DNA of 64,000 bases from Arthrobacter terricola (GTDB lineage Bacteria; Actinomycetota; Actinomycetes; Actinomycetales; Micrococcaceae), in assembly GCF_004354015.1 (NCBI RefSeq), contig NZ_SMRU01000007.1, positions 1 to 64,000 of the forward strand. The letters are read 5' to 3'. The notes beneath the pieces were generated by a model. That model was not told the DNA's origin and searched no databases. It saw only the letters and a program-made list of their open reading frames with translations. Both the position numbers and the translations under genes were made by a program. Below, one piece after another: positions 26,253 to 34,888 of the stretch; the stretch's first letter is position 1, and every line of letters starts with the position of its first letter.

Positions 26253-26473
26253 GGCCGGCAGGACCAATCACGTTGGCCGCGTTCCGCACCGCCGTCGAAC
26301 TCGGCCCTCACCACTCACCCCGCGCCGCACCGCATAGGCAAGGGGTTTACTCCCCGAAATAGTAAGGTTACTGTCTAAATGTTGGGTGACGTTTGTGTGG
26401 AACAAAGCCGCCACCCAAAGCCTTGATCGTCGCGAAATAGACCAGGCCTACCCGCCGGCGCCGGGCAAGGAAA

Positions 26474-26520
26474 GCCGCGGGAGTGCCGTCATGACCACCT
26501 CATGACGGCACTCCCGCGGC
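26474..26520 (-). terminator. 21-bp perfect-stem terminator after MHS permease
   Basis: An exceptionally long perfect inverted repeat: 21-bp arms (26474-26494 and 26500-26520) around a 5-nt loop. On the minus strand it is followed by TTTCCTTG. It lies 11 bp after the permease stop. The 220 bp upstream of it (26253-26473) show no gene. Confidence 0.8.
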
Positions 26521-26531
26521 CGGAAAGCTGG

Positions 26532-27824
26532 TTACTGGGTAAGGTCCTTGCCTTTGGTCTCCGGGATCGTGACGGCGAACGCTATACCGATCACAAGAAG
26601 CACGATGGCGTAGACATTGAACATGTTCGCCTGGTTGATGCTGCCGAGCCACGTCTGCAGGTACGGGGCCGTACCGCCGAAGACGGCGACGCAGATAGAG
26701 TAGGGGACGCCGACGCCCACAGTCCGGATCTTGGTGGGGAACAACTCGGCGTACACGGCAGGGACAATCGAGGCGCTGCCGGCGATGAAGAACAACATGA
26801 CCGACATGCTGACGGCCAACTGCCACGGGGAATCCTTGAGGAGCCACGTCATGGGGAAGTGCAGCAAAGCGGCTCCGGCCGAGCTGACGATCAGCACGGG
26901 CTTGCGGCCGATGCGGTCCGAGAGCTTTCCCCAGAACGGCAGCGAAGCGATGAACGCGACGTTGCCGATGACTCCGGCCCACAGCGCGGCTCCACGGTCC
27001 ATCTTGAGCGCGGTCGCAGCGTAGCTCGGGGCTACGACGCCCCAAATATAATAGACAACCGTGAGGCCCACCGTCAGGCCGACCACTTGCAACGCCTGCT
27101 TGCGGTATTTGACGATTTGCGGCCACATCGGGGTCCGCTTTTCCTTCGGAGCTTCGGACTCGAACGCCTCCGTTTCCTTCATCTTGGCCCGCATGATCAG
27201 GGCATACACGCCGAGCGCGCCACCGATCAGGAAGGGAATCCGCCAACCCCAGGCATTCATGTCCGCCTTGCTCAAAACACCCGTCAGGATTGCGCCGAGC
27301 AGGGTTCCGACGAGGATGCCGGCGGTACCCGAGGTGTAGATGAGCGTGGCCCAGAATCCGCGCTTTTCCTTCGGTGCCATTTCGGACAAGTACGTTTGCG
27401 ACGACGGCAGCTCGCCACCGTGGGCGAGGCCCTGGATGAGGCGCGCAACCAGGAGCGTCACGGAAGCCAAGGCGCCGACGGCCTGGAATGTCGGCGCGAT
27501 GCCGATCAACAGGCTGCCGAAGGCGCCGAGGCCGACGGCGAACGTCATGGACGTCTTCCGGCCGATCCTGTCTCCGATCCAGCCGAAGACGAATCCGCCG
27601 AACGGCCGGGCGACGAATCCGACGGCGAAGATCGCCAAGGTGGAGAGGACCGCCGATGTGGGGTCCGCGGTGCTGAACAGGGCGCTCGCGATGAACGGCG
27701 CGAAGGTGGCGTAGATCGCCCAGTCGTACCATTCGACGGCGTTGCCGATGCCCGTGCCAATGAGGGTCCTGAGATGGGACTTGTGGACCCGGGCGGTGGC
27801 TGCGGTGCCTACGGTAGCGGTCAT
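26532..27824 (-). CDS. MHS-family metabolite:H+ symporter
   Basis: A 430-residue MFS permease of the metabolite:H+ symporter branch (ShiA/KgtP/ProP-like). It has GIGNAVEWYDWAIYATFAPF at the first helix, GWIGDRIGRKTSM in the helix 2-3 loop, and LPSSQTYLSEMAPKEKRGFW in the central loop. The ATG at 27824 with GGAG seven nucleotides upstream is preferred to a TTG four codons earlier. It lies 28 bp downstream of the M20 amidohydrolase gene in the same direction, so the pair likely imports and hydrolyses an N-acyl amino acid or related compound. Confidence 0.9.
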   Translation of the reverse strand: MTATVGTAATARVHKSHLRTLIGTGIGNAVEWYDWAIYATFAPFIASALFSTADPTSAVLSTLAIFAVGFVARPFGGFVFGWIGDRIGRKTSMTFAVGLGAFGSLLIGIAPTFQAVGALASVTLLVARLIQGLAHGGELPSSQTYLSEMAPKEKRGFWATLIYTSGTAGILVGTLLGAILTGVLSKADMNAWGWRIPFLIGGALGVYALIMRAKMKETEAFESEAPKEKRTPMWPQIVKYRKQALQVVGLTVGLTVVYYIWGVVAPSYAATALKMDRGAALWAGVIGNVAFIASLPFWGKLSDRIGRKPVLIVSSAGAALLHFPMTWLLKDSPWQLAVSMSVMLFFIAGSASIVPAVYAELFPTKIRTVGVGVPYSICVAVFGGTAPYLQTWLGSINQANMFNVYAIVLLVIGIAFAVTIPETKGKDLTQ

Positions 27825-27852
27825 GTCGTGCTCCAAATGGCTGGGGTGGTGG

Positions 27853-29076
27853 TTAGTTGCTTGCGCCGGCGAGGGCTGCGATGCGGGAGGTCGCGAGCTC
27901 GGCGTAGAGCGCCGCGCCGTCGGACAGTACGCCGTCGTCGAAAGTTGCGTAAGGGGAGTGGTTGAACGGCGAGGTGGCGTGGTCCACGCCCTTCGGGACG
28001 GCGCTAAGGCCTACGAAGGTTCCGGGTACTTCGGCCAGGACCCGGGAGAAATCCTCCGAGCCGCTCATCGGCGTGGCCCAGCGCGAGAGCCGGGAATCGC
28101 CGAACATGCCTGCGATGACGTTTTCGGCGGTGTTCGTCTCGTCTACGTCGGTGATCGTCAGCGGGTATTCGCCGCGGTAGTCGACGTCCACTTCGACGCC
28201 GTGGGCCGAGGCGATGCCTTTGAGGAGTTGCGGGATGGCAGTCATCATCTTCTCGCGGGAAGATTCAGAGAACGTGCGGATGGTGGCCTCGAAGCGGGCG
28301 GATTCGGGAATGACGTTGCGCTTCGTCCCGGCCTGAAGCAGGCCCACCGTCAGGACTACGGGATCGAACATGTTGAACTGCCGCGTGACCATGACCTGCA
28401 GGGCCGTCACCATTTCGGCTGCCGCCGTGACCGGATCCTTTGCCGCGTGGGGAGCCGAGCCGTGTCCACCGGCGCCCAGGACGGTAACAAACAGGCCGTC
28501 CGACGCGCTCATCATGACGCCCGACTTTGTGCAGAACTGGCCATGCGGTTCCAGGGAGGAAAACACGTGCATTCCGTAGGCGGCGTCCACGCGGCGGCCC
28601 GCGGCGTCGAGCACGCCTTCGCGGATCATGTGGCCCGCTCCGTCGAATCCTTCTTCGCCCGGCTGGAACATCAGCACCACGTCACCGGCCAGTAGGTGGC
28701 GGCGCTCAGCCAGGAGGGTCGCTGCCCCGGCGAGCATCGACGTGTGGAGGTCGTGGCCGCAAGCGTGCATGGCGCCGTCGATCTTTGACGAGAACTCGAC
28801 GCCGGTGCGCTCCTGGACGGGGAGGCCATCCATGTCGGCACGCAACAGGACCACCGGTTTCTCAGCCGAAGCGTGAGCCGCGCCGCCCCGCAGGACCGCA
28901 GTGACCGACGTCGTGCTCTCACCGAGGGTGATTTCGTACGGGAGGCCGTCGAGCGCCTTGAGCACCTTTTCCTGGGTGCGCGGGAGGTCCAGGCCGATTT
29001 CAGGCTCCTGGTGGAGCTCGTGGCGGAACCGGGCGATTTCCCCCTGCATTTCTTTGGCGTCTGCGGCGATCGACAT
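27853..29076 (-). CDS. M20-family amidohydrolase (HipO/IAA-amino-acid hydrolase type)
   Basis: A 407-residue zinc/manganese-dependent hydrolase. Metal-site motifs in order: LLRADMDGLPV, HACGHDLHTSML, the FQPGEEGFDGAGHMI Glu pair, AYGMHVF and the late His in FNHSPYATFDDG. A central dimerisation lid (GAGGHGSAPHAAKDP) is present. Such enzymes cleave N-acyl or N-carbamoyl amino acids such as hippurate. It is co-directional with the MHS permease and divergent from a double Lrp regulator, with a palindrome in the intergenic region, so Lrp-type control by an amino-acid ligand is likely. Confidence 0.9.
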   Translation of the reverse strand: MSIAADAKEMQGEIARFRHELHQEPEIGLDLPRTQEKVLKALDGLPYEITLGESTTSVTAVLRGGAAHASAEKPVVLLRADMDGLPVQERTGVEFSSKIDGAMHACGHDLHTSMLAGAATLLAERRHLLAGDVVLMFQPGEEGFDGAGHMIREGVLDAAGRRVDAAYGMHVFSSLEPHGQFCTKSGVMMSASDGLFVTVLGAGGHGSAPHAAKDPVTAAAEMVTALQVMVTRQFNMFDPVVLTVGLLQAGTKRNVIPESARFEATIRTFSESSREKMMTAIPQLLKGIASAHGVEVDVDYRGEYPLTITDVDETNTAENVIAGMFGDSRLSRWATPMSGSEDFSRVLAEVPGTFVGLSAVPKGVDHATSPFNHSPYATFDDGVLSDGAALYAELATSRIAALAGASN

Positions 29077-29107
29077 GTGTTCTCCTGTTTCCCGAACGGT
29101 TGGTAAG

Positions 29108-29119
29108 TAGCTATAGCTA
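29108..29119. promoter_or_regulatory. TAGCTATAGCTA palindrome between M20 gene and Lrp regulator
   Basis: A perfect 12-bp palindrome in the 143-bp divergent region, about 35 bp from the M20 start codon. It is a candidate Lrp operator. It also provides TATAGC/TAGCTA sequences that could be -10 elements. Confidence 0.45.
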
Positions 29120-29219
29120 TTGTGGAGTGACTGGCCTCACAGTTCTTGAAAGCCCTCGAAAAATTCTCAAAGATGCCATGATTAACAGGATTCGTGCACG
29201 CTTTGAAGGGAGTCTGCTG

Positions 29220-30275
29220 ATGGAACTCAGTGAAGAGGATCTCCGGCTCATCAACGCCCTGCAGATCTCACCCCGGATCAGCTGGTCGGACGCCGCTGAC
29301 GTCCTGGACGTCCACCCCACCACCTTGGCGTCCCGCTGGGACAGGCTGCGCGAATCGGGGGCGGCTTGGACCACTGCGCACCTCATGGGCGACCCAAAGA
29401 ACGCGTGCCTCGCCCTTATCGATGTCGACTGCGAAATGCACCTCAGGCCCGAAGTCACGGCCGCGCTTGCTGCCATCCCGGAAGTCATCACGGTTGAGGA
29501 GGCCGCCAGCAACCGGGACCTCATGTTGACGGTCATTACGCAGGACCTCGGCGAGTTCAGCAACCGGCTCCTCCCGAGGCTCAAGGAAATCCGCGGGCTG
29601 ACGAAGTACCGGACTTCGCTGTGCACCCGCATCCATACGAGCGGCTACGCCTGGCGGCTGAACGTCCTGAGCCGTGCGGAGCAGCAGGCATTGCGCGCGC
29701 TCGCGGGGCCCGAAGCAGCGAATCCGTCTTCGCCCGACGCGATTGTCACGCCCCTGCCGGAGAGCCACATGGCGTTGTTTCCGTTCCTCGCCCGGGACGG
29801 AAGGGCTTCCGCCGCGGAGATCGCCCGGGCCCTCGGCCGGCATCCCGCCACGGTGCAGCGGCAGCTTGGACGAGTCCTCGCCAGTCGAATGCTGTCCTTC
29901 CGCTGCGAGATAGCCCAGCAATTCTCCGGCTATCCAATTACCTGTCAGTGGTTCGCGAACGTTCCGGCAGGGCAGCACGAGGCCGCTGCTGCCGAGCTAC
30001 GGGCCGTCCGGAACGTCCGGTTCACCGCGTCCACCACCGGGAGCACCAACTTCGTCATCATCATGTGGTTGCGCACGCTGGCCGAAGTCATGGAAATGGA
30101 GCTCGCCATCCAACAGCGCATCCCAAGGATCGAACTCGTCGAAAGCGTCGTCATGCTGAACACGGCCAAGCGGGTCGGCTGGATGCTGAACCAGGACTCG
30201 ACGGCGACCGGCGCCGTCGTGCCCACCGCCGCCGGTGAGTTGTTCCCCGCGATAGAGGTGCCGACGACGGCGTGA
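29220..30275 (+). CDS. Double-domain Lrp/AsnC-family regulator
   Basis: A ~351-residue tandem Lrp protein with the same architecture as the one at 7.4 kb: HTH 1 (DLRLINALQISPRISWSDAA), RAM-like domain, HTH 2 (FPFLARDGRASAAEIARALG) and a second RAM-like domain (RFTASTTGSTNFVIIMWL). The ATG at 29220 is preferred over an upstream start at 29100 because GAAGGGAG lies seven nucleotides upstream and MELSEEDL begins the HTH directly. It likely controls the divergent M20/MHS unit. Confidence 0.85.
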   Translation: MELSEEDLRLINALQISPRISWSDAADVLDVHPTTLASRWDRLRESGAAWTTAHLMGDPKNACLALIDVDCEMHLRPEVTAALAAIPEVITVEEAASNRDLMLTVITQDLGEFSNRLLPRLKEIRGLTKYRTSLCTRIHTSGYAWRLNVLSRAEQQALRALAGPEAANPSSPDAIVTPLPESHMALFPFLARDGRASAAEIARALGRHPATVQRQLGRVLASRMLSFRCEIAQQFSGYPITCQWFANVPAGQHEAAAAELRAVRNVRFTASTTGSTNFVIIMWLRTLAEVMEMELAIQQRIPRIELVESVVMLNTAKRVGWMLNQDSTATGAVVPTAAGELFPAIEVPTTA

Positions 30276-30413
30276 CCCGCCTGCCGCTTTATCGGTACGT
30301 AATCCGTGCGGCCCGGGAGACGTCCGGTGCACATCATTTGTGCGCAGGATGTTCCCCCTCCGTTCACTGCTGCCACAAATGTCCGCTACTGCGATGACGA
30401 CAGAGTTGGGGCC

Positions 30414-31052
30414 ATGTATATCGGTCATTACGCCGCCGCGGCCGTGCTCGTTGGCGCGATCCCGGGCGCTCCGATTCCAGCGGCAGCCGTCGGAGTTGCG
30501 TGGCCGGACCTCGCCTGGCCAATCCTGGTGATGGCCGGCCGCGAACAGGTCACGGTGGACCGTGATGATCCTCTTCAACGAGCCGTGCGCTTTGATTCCT
30601 ACCCGGTCTCGCACTCGCTCGTGCTGTCGAACCTGCTCGCGTTGGTCCCGGCCGCCATCTTCGCCATCGTTTATCAGAGCTGGATCGCCGGGCTTGTGTT
30701 CTGGCTTGGCGCGGTCTCGCACTGGATTCTCGACCTCGTGGTGCATCGCGCGGACCTGCCACTACTTGGGCCGGGCGGGCACGACCGCAAGCTCGGTGCC
30801 GGGTTGTGGGATCTGCCGAAGACGGCGTTCGTCCTCGAGTACCTGTTTTTCGCTGCCCGTGTCCTCCTGATCGCCAGTCCGGGCATGTACGCCGGACTCC
30901 TCGGCGGGGGACTCCTCCTGCATCTGTTTAACGCGAACTCCGCCTTCGGATTTACCCGCCGTAACCCGCTCGGGACTCCGGCCCGCTTCGCCTCCCTGAC
31001 CCTCGTTGGGTACGTCGCAGCCATCGCCTGGTTCGCCACGGCCTGGCAGTAG
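30414..31052 (+). CDS. Membrane protein of the metal-dependent-hydrolase-like family
   Basis: A 212-residue protein with about five hydrophobic segments. Conserved polar residues lie in or near membrane segments: YIGHYAAAAV, VAWPDLAWPILVM, RFDSYPVSHSLVLSNL, and VSHWILDLVVHRADLPLL. The repeated His/Asp pattern (GHY, SHSL, SHW..D, HRAD) is typical of the YdjM/DUF457-like predicted membrane hydrolases, thought to bind a metal. The ATG at 30414 starts exactly at the conserved block. Substrate unknown. Confidence 0.7.
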   Translation: MYIGHYAAAAVLVGAIPGAPIPAAAVGVAWPDLAWPILVMAGREQVTVDRDDPLQRAVRFDSYPVSHSLVLSNLLALVPAAIFAIVYQSWIAGLVFWLGAVSHWILDLVVHRADLPLLGPGGHDRKLGAGLWDLPKTAFVLEYLFFAARVLLIASPGMYAGLLGGGLLLHLFNANSAFGFTRRNPLGTPARFASLTLVGYVAAIAWFATAWQ

Positions 31053-31106
31053 CAAGCGGTCACGTCGCGTCCGATGGGTCGGGCGAATCTGCTCCCGGGT
31101 GTAGTC

Positions 31107-31306
31107 CGAACTCGTCCGGCCTTCCAAGGTTGGGATGACGACGGGCGACGACACAGCAGCAGGAGTCTTCCATAGCCCTTAGCTGTTAGCCCCTGGCCAC
31201 GGCCGGTTCCTGCTCGCTGACCATCATGCCTCTCGTCAGCCGCGAGTTGAACGGAGCCGGTTTCTGCGCACTTGCGCTCGCCGGGCCGTTGGCTAGGGGC
31301 TTGTTC
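31107..31306 (+). pseudogene. Decayed 5' fragment of the MFS gene found intact at 34.9 kb
   Basis: About 200 bp closely resembling 34862-35093. The resemblance covers the upstream sequence (ACTCGTCCGGCCTTCCAAGG against ACTCGTTTGGCCTTCTAGGC), the start codon (ATG at 31135), and the codons for MPLVSRELNGAG. It reads MTTGDDTAAGVFHSP then hits a TAG. After that come frameshifts and a deletion of roughly 40 bp relative to the intact copy. Similarity ends within a few bases of the stop codon of the adjacent HNH endonuclease gene. It therefore looks like a duplication remnant at one edge of the HNH/phosphotransferase segment. Confidence 0.85.
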
Positions 31307-31309
31307 TTT

Positions 31310-33355
31310 TTAGGCGGGTTTGCGTAGTTGTGGTTGGTGGTTTGGGTTGTGTTGGTGGTTCCAGTCGTCCCAGTTGTAGGGGGCGGCGGTTTCGAAGGGT
31401 GAGATTTGGACGTCCGGGTCCGGGGTGGGGGGCGTGCCGGGCAGGGGCGGGGCTGTTGATTCGTAGCTGTGCCCAGTGGGGGTAACGAGTTCGAAGGCAT
31501 GCCGGCGGCCGGGTTGTGGTTTGTGGGTGCGGGTTGACCAGCCGGGGAGTTCTTTGGTGTGGTTGCAGGCTTCGCACAGTCCTGCCCCGTTGTTTTGGTT
31601 GGTGGTTCCGCCCAGGTGCCAGGCGAGGATGTGGTCCAGGTGCCTGATGGGCGCGTCGCAGTAGGGGGTGCGGCAGGTGTTGTCCCGGACCTGGATGAGG
31701 CGCCTCAGCCCGGGCGGGAAGAGCCTGGCCTTCGAATCGGCGGCGGCGAGTTCCCCGCTGCCGGGCGCGGTGAACAGCCGCCGCAACCAGACTTTGAAAG
31801 CCGTCTCGTCTGATGGGGAATCCTCCGGCCCGGGGCGCCGCGCACCGACGACCGCGGAGTGCACGGCCCCCTGGTCGCGTTGCTGACCGGTTCTGTGTTC
31901 TTGACCTGCCCGGTGGCTGCGTCTGCTCCCTCGGTCCTGACCGTCTTTCCCGGTTCCGGTCCGACTTCTTCGTCCGGCACCGGGTTTCTGCCCGTCCCGT
32001 CTGGATCGACCGCCCGGCCCGGCCTGGCCGACTTCGATCCCGGGTTGCTGGCCGTCTTGCCCGGATCCATGCTTCGGTCCGTCTTTTCGGGTCCCGGTTC
32101 GACCCGCCCGTCTGGATCGACCACCCGGCCCGGCCTGCTCGGCTTCGGGCCCAGGTTTCTGCCCGTCCCGGTGCGTTCCGTCTCCGGATTCTTGCCTGTC
32201 GCCGCCGTTGTGTCCGGTTTCGGGGTGGTGTTCGGTGGGTCCGGGGTTGGTGGTGAGGAGGGTTCTGGCCCAAGTGGCGGGGACGATGCCGTAGCCGGGG
32301 ATCCTTGCCGGTTCGCTGTGGCCTTGCAGGAGGGTGCGGTCGGTCATGACGAGTTGGAGGTCGATGCCGGTGATCCCCGCCCGGGTCCCGGTGGTGCGTT
32401 CGACCAGGGTGTCGGCCATGACCTGTCCGCGGGAACGGGCCTCCCCGCCCGCGGACGAGCGGAGGGTGTCTGCGTGGCGGGACAGGGCGGCGTGCACGGC
32501 CACGCCCTGGGCGACGGGCAGCAGCGCTGTCAAATACGTCATGGTGTCCGGGGCCGGGCGCAGGCTGACGTGCCTCTCGGTCACGGCGCGGGCGGCGCGG
32601 CGGGTGACCGAGCCCGGGTCACGTCGGTATGCGGCCGCCCGGGCCGCGGCGATGACCGCTTTGTCTCCGGCACCGTTGAGGGTTCCGGTGTCGGGGGCCA
32701 GTTCGGCGTCGACACCGGCCCGGTCCACGGCAGTGAGGCAGGCGGTTTCCTTCACCAGCAGCGTCGCGCGCCATTCGTTGAGTTGTCCGGTCTCCAGGGC
32801 GGCCAGGGTCCGGGGCATCTCCACCACCAACGCCCTGGCGAGACCCAGGAGGCGGGCGCCTTTGGCCGGGGATTCCCGCCTCGCCAGCGCGACCTGCGCG
32901 GCGACGCCTTTGCCCTGTTCCGCGGCAGGAACACCCAGGTTCGCGTGGGCGCGGCGCCGGGCGGTGTCGAACGCGACAGTGATCCTGGCCTGCGCCCCGG
33001 CGATCGCGGATTTCAAATCCTCCAACAGGCGCAACTGAGCAATCAACTCCCCACCCGCCCCCGCGCTTGAGTCGGTGGCGGCGGTGATTTCGGGGGCACC
33101 GGCGGTGGTGGCGGGGATTGTGGTGGTATCGGTCAAATCGGCGTGGGTGCCGGGACGGAACGCAACCACCGCCGCGATCGCTTCCTCGATCAAGGCGAAC
33201 GGATCTGCACCAGGAGCAGGACGGGGATCAGTCCCGGGAAGAGCGGCGATTGGCGACCCGGCGCCACGAACGGCAGCATCACGCGGACCATCGCCCGAAG
33301 GCATGTCCGCCCGAAGCTGCCGCGTCCGCAAAACCGATCCCCCAATCCCGTCCAT
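31310..33355 (-). CDS. DUF222/HNH endonuclease (13E12 repeat-family protein)
   Basis: A 681-residue protein. Residues ~105-360 form the DUF222 domain ([35 protein letters not shown]). Residues ~369-505 are a Gly/Arg/Gln-rich low-complexity linker with internal repeats. Residues ~545-605 are a C-terminal HNH nuclease: [23 protein letters not shown], and CEACNHTKE supply the Cys/His ligands and HNH core. I chose ATG 33355 (GGAAGG eight nucleotides upstream). The frame stays open to 34084, but that extension covers a repeat array and is probably not translated. Relatives are multi-copy, mobile-element-like genes in actinobacteria. Confidence 0.85.
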   Translation of the reverse strand: MDGIGGSVLRTRQLRADMPSGDGPRDAAVRGAGSPIAALPGTDPRPAPGADPFALIEEAIAAVVAFRPGTHADLTDTTTIPATTAGAPEITAATDSSAGAGGELIAQLRLLEDLKSAIAGAQARITVAFDTARRRAHANLGVPAAEQGKGVAAQVALARRESPAKGARLLGLARALVVEMPRTLAALETGQLNEWRATLLVKETACLTAVDRAGVDAELAPDTGTLNGAGDKAVIAAARAAAYRRDPGSVTRRAARAVTERHVSLRPAPDTMTYLTALLPVAQGVAVHAALSRHADTLRSSAGGEARSRGQVMADTLVERTTGTRAGITGIDLQLVMTDRTLLQGHSEPARIPGYGIVPATWARTLLTTNPGPTEHHPETGHNGGDRQESGDGTHRDGQKPGPEAEQAGPGGRSRRAGRTGTRKDGPKHGSGQDGQQPGIEVGQAGPGGRSRRDGQKPGAGRRSRTGTGKDGQDRGSRRSHRAGQEHRTGQQRDQGAVHSAVVGARRPGPEDSPSDETAFKVWLRRLFTAPGSGELAAADSKARLFPPGLRRLIQVRDNTCRTPYCDAPIRHLDHILAWHLGGTTNQNNGAGLCEACNHTKELPGWSTRTHKPQPGRRHAFELVTPTGHSYESTAPPLPGTPPTPDPDVQISPFETAAPYNWDDWNHQHNPNHQPQLRKPA
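31900..32205 (-). repeat. Internal repeats coding the DUF222-HNH linker
   Basis: Two imperfect copies of about 100 bp, encoding [20 protein letters not shown] and [20 protein letters not shown] followed by related Arg/Gly-rich stretches ([24 protein letters not shown]). They separate the DUF222 and HNH domains. Boundaries approximate. Confidence 0.65.
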
Positions 33356-33977
33356 ACCCAAAGCCTTCCACGGACCCCCGACAAAATAAGCCCCGCCCAG
33401 TCCTCGGCGGTTCTTGTTTGAAAAACCGGCTCTTGTTTTACATTCCGGCCCATCAAGCGACGGGATCACGGCCAGCATCGTCGACCTGAGCTGTTCGAGC
33501 CACCACCCGGATACGCGCCGGCCGCAAGCTGCCGTGTCCGCAAACCCGTTCCCTCCCAGTCCGCGTCCGCGCTCAAAGCAATTCAGAAGACCCCGACAAT
33601 AAGAGGACCCGCACCACCGCGGCAGTTCCTGTTTTACATTCCGGCGCATCAAGCGACGGAATCGCGCCCGGCGTCGCCGACCTGAGTCACTGGAACCACC
33701 AGATAACGCACAGGTCCGAAGCTGCCGCGTTCGCAAGGCTGTTCCCTCTCGGTCCAATTCATAACCAAACCTCCTGGAAGACCCCGGCATTAAAGGACAG
33801 TCCCCACCCGCGGCAGTTCTCGTCAGACATCCCGGCGCTTCAAGCGACGGGATCGCGGCCGGCGTCGTCGACGTGCGCCGCGCGAGCCCCCGAGGGCGGG
33901 CCCGCCAGAAACCGCGCCCGCCAGAAGCTGCGTCCGCTAAACCGCCGCCTCCACCAACCCGACGCTCAGCTAGCATT
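33313..33977 (-). repeat. Array of ~200-bp imperfect repeats derived from the HNH gene's 5' end
   Basis: Units begin (plus-strand reading) at 33313, 33525, 33718 and 33923 with GAAGCTGCCGCGTCCGCAAA or close variants, giving periods of 212, 193 and 205 bp; the last is partial. Each full unit also contains a CCCCGACAATAAG-like block and then TTACATTCCGGCGCATCAAG with CGACGGGATCGCGGCCGGCG. The gene-proximal unit overlaps the leader and first ~15 codons of the HNH gene, so the others are extra 5'-end copies. One (around 33718-33794) keeps AGGAGG and an ATG but is frameshifted. This accounts for the gene-free stretch 33356-33983. Confidence 0.8.
33971..33976 (+). promoter_or_regulatory. -10 box of the phosphotransferase gene
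   Basis: TAGCAT followed by exactly seven nucleotides and the ATG at 33984, fitting a leaderless transcript. It sits at the outer end of the repeat array. Confidence 0.45.
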
Positions 33978-33983
33978 GTAACC

Positions 33984-34859
33984 ATGGTGACCCGGCCCGA
34001 TTGCCGCCACTTCGACGCGGAGGACAGCAACGCCGTCGTGATTGAACTTCCTACTGGGGATGTCACTGAAGGCATGGTCCGCATTGGCTCAACGGTCCGG
34101 CGGCCTGCCCACCCGCGGTCTTTCGCCGTCGCCGCCTACCTCGACCATCTCGATAGCCAAGGATTTGACGGTTCGCCTCGGTTCCTGGGCCGTGACTCGC
34201 AAGGGCGCGATGTCCTGACGTTCATCGACGGCACATGCGCAGCCCAAATCCCGGAGTCCTGGGTCCGTTCAGAGGTCCTGCTCACTTCTCTGGGGCGCCT
34301 GTTGCGGCGCCTGACCGATGCCTCGCTAAGTTACTGGGCTGCCGAGTTCCCCTTTCCCGAGTCACGTGTTGCTCCGGACCCCGATCCTCCCGAGCTCGTT
34401 TCGCACATGGATGTCACCCCGCAAAACGTGGTGGTCCGCGATGGGCTCGCCGTTGGGCTCGTTGATTTCGACCTCGCCAGGCCAACCACGGTGCTTGCGG
34501 AGTTCGCGAACACGGCGATGCATTGGTGCCCGCTCATGGCCGACGCCGACTTGTGGCCCGGCTGGGAAACAACCGACCGCTTCCGCCGCCTCAGGTTGCT
34601 CGCAGACAGCTACGGACTGGATGACGAACGACGACGGCGTCTCCCGGCCTTCGCGGTCGGCGCCGCGGGCCGGAGTTGGGCACGAATGAAGGCCCGCGCC
34701 GAGCAGGACGGGGGCGGCTGGGCCCGCATGTGGGCCGAAGGAGTCGGCGACAAAATCATGCGTCGGCAAGAGTGGCTGCGGGAAAACAGCGCGGCGCTGG
34801 AACGGGCGCTATTGGACCCGGACCGCACGCGCGACCAGAAGCCCGACCCTAACCACTGA
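33984..34859 (+). CDS. Aminoglycoside-phosphotransferase (APH)-like kinase
   Basis: A 291-residue protein with a protein-kinase-like fold. It has the catalytic Brenner motif [19 protein letters not shown] and the metal-binding VDFDLARP, equivalent to HGDxxxxN and DFG/DxD. The N-terminal ATP-binding lobe is short. The related family includes antibiotic, choline and homoserine kinases, so substrate is undetermined. An in-frame extension upstream runs into the repeat array and is not supported. It precedes the intact MFS gene by 29 bp, possibly co-transcribed, and may be cargo of the adjacent HNH element. Confidence 0.8.
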   Translation: MVTRPDCRHFDAEDSNAVVIELPTGDVTEGMVRIGSTVRRPAHPRSFAVAAYLDHLDSQGFDGSPRFLGRDSQGRDVLTFIDGTCAAQIPESWVRSEVLLTSLGRLLRRLTDASLSYWAAEFPFPESRVAPDPDPPELVSHMDVTPQNVVVRDGLAVGLVDFDLARPTTVLAEFANTAMHWCPLMADADLWPGWETTDRFRRLRLLADSYGLDDERRRRLPAFAVGAAGRSWARMKARAEQDGGGWARMWAEGVGDKIMRRQEWLRENSAALERALLDPDRTRDQKPDPNH

Positions 34860-34888
34860 CCCAAACTCGTTTGGCCTTCTAGGCTGGG

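Noticed and set aside
26253..26473. Small gene or RNA in the TetR-MHS gap
   Set aside because: No open frame with a start and SD, no tRNA-like fold and no conserved RNA motif could be recognised; only the terminator at its end is convincing.
33356..34084. N-terminal extension of the DUF222-HNH protein to 924 residues
   Set aside because: The frame is open but consists of the 200-bp repeat array, which is frameshifted between units and overlaps the phosphotransferase start on the other strand.
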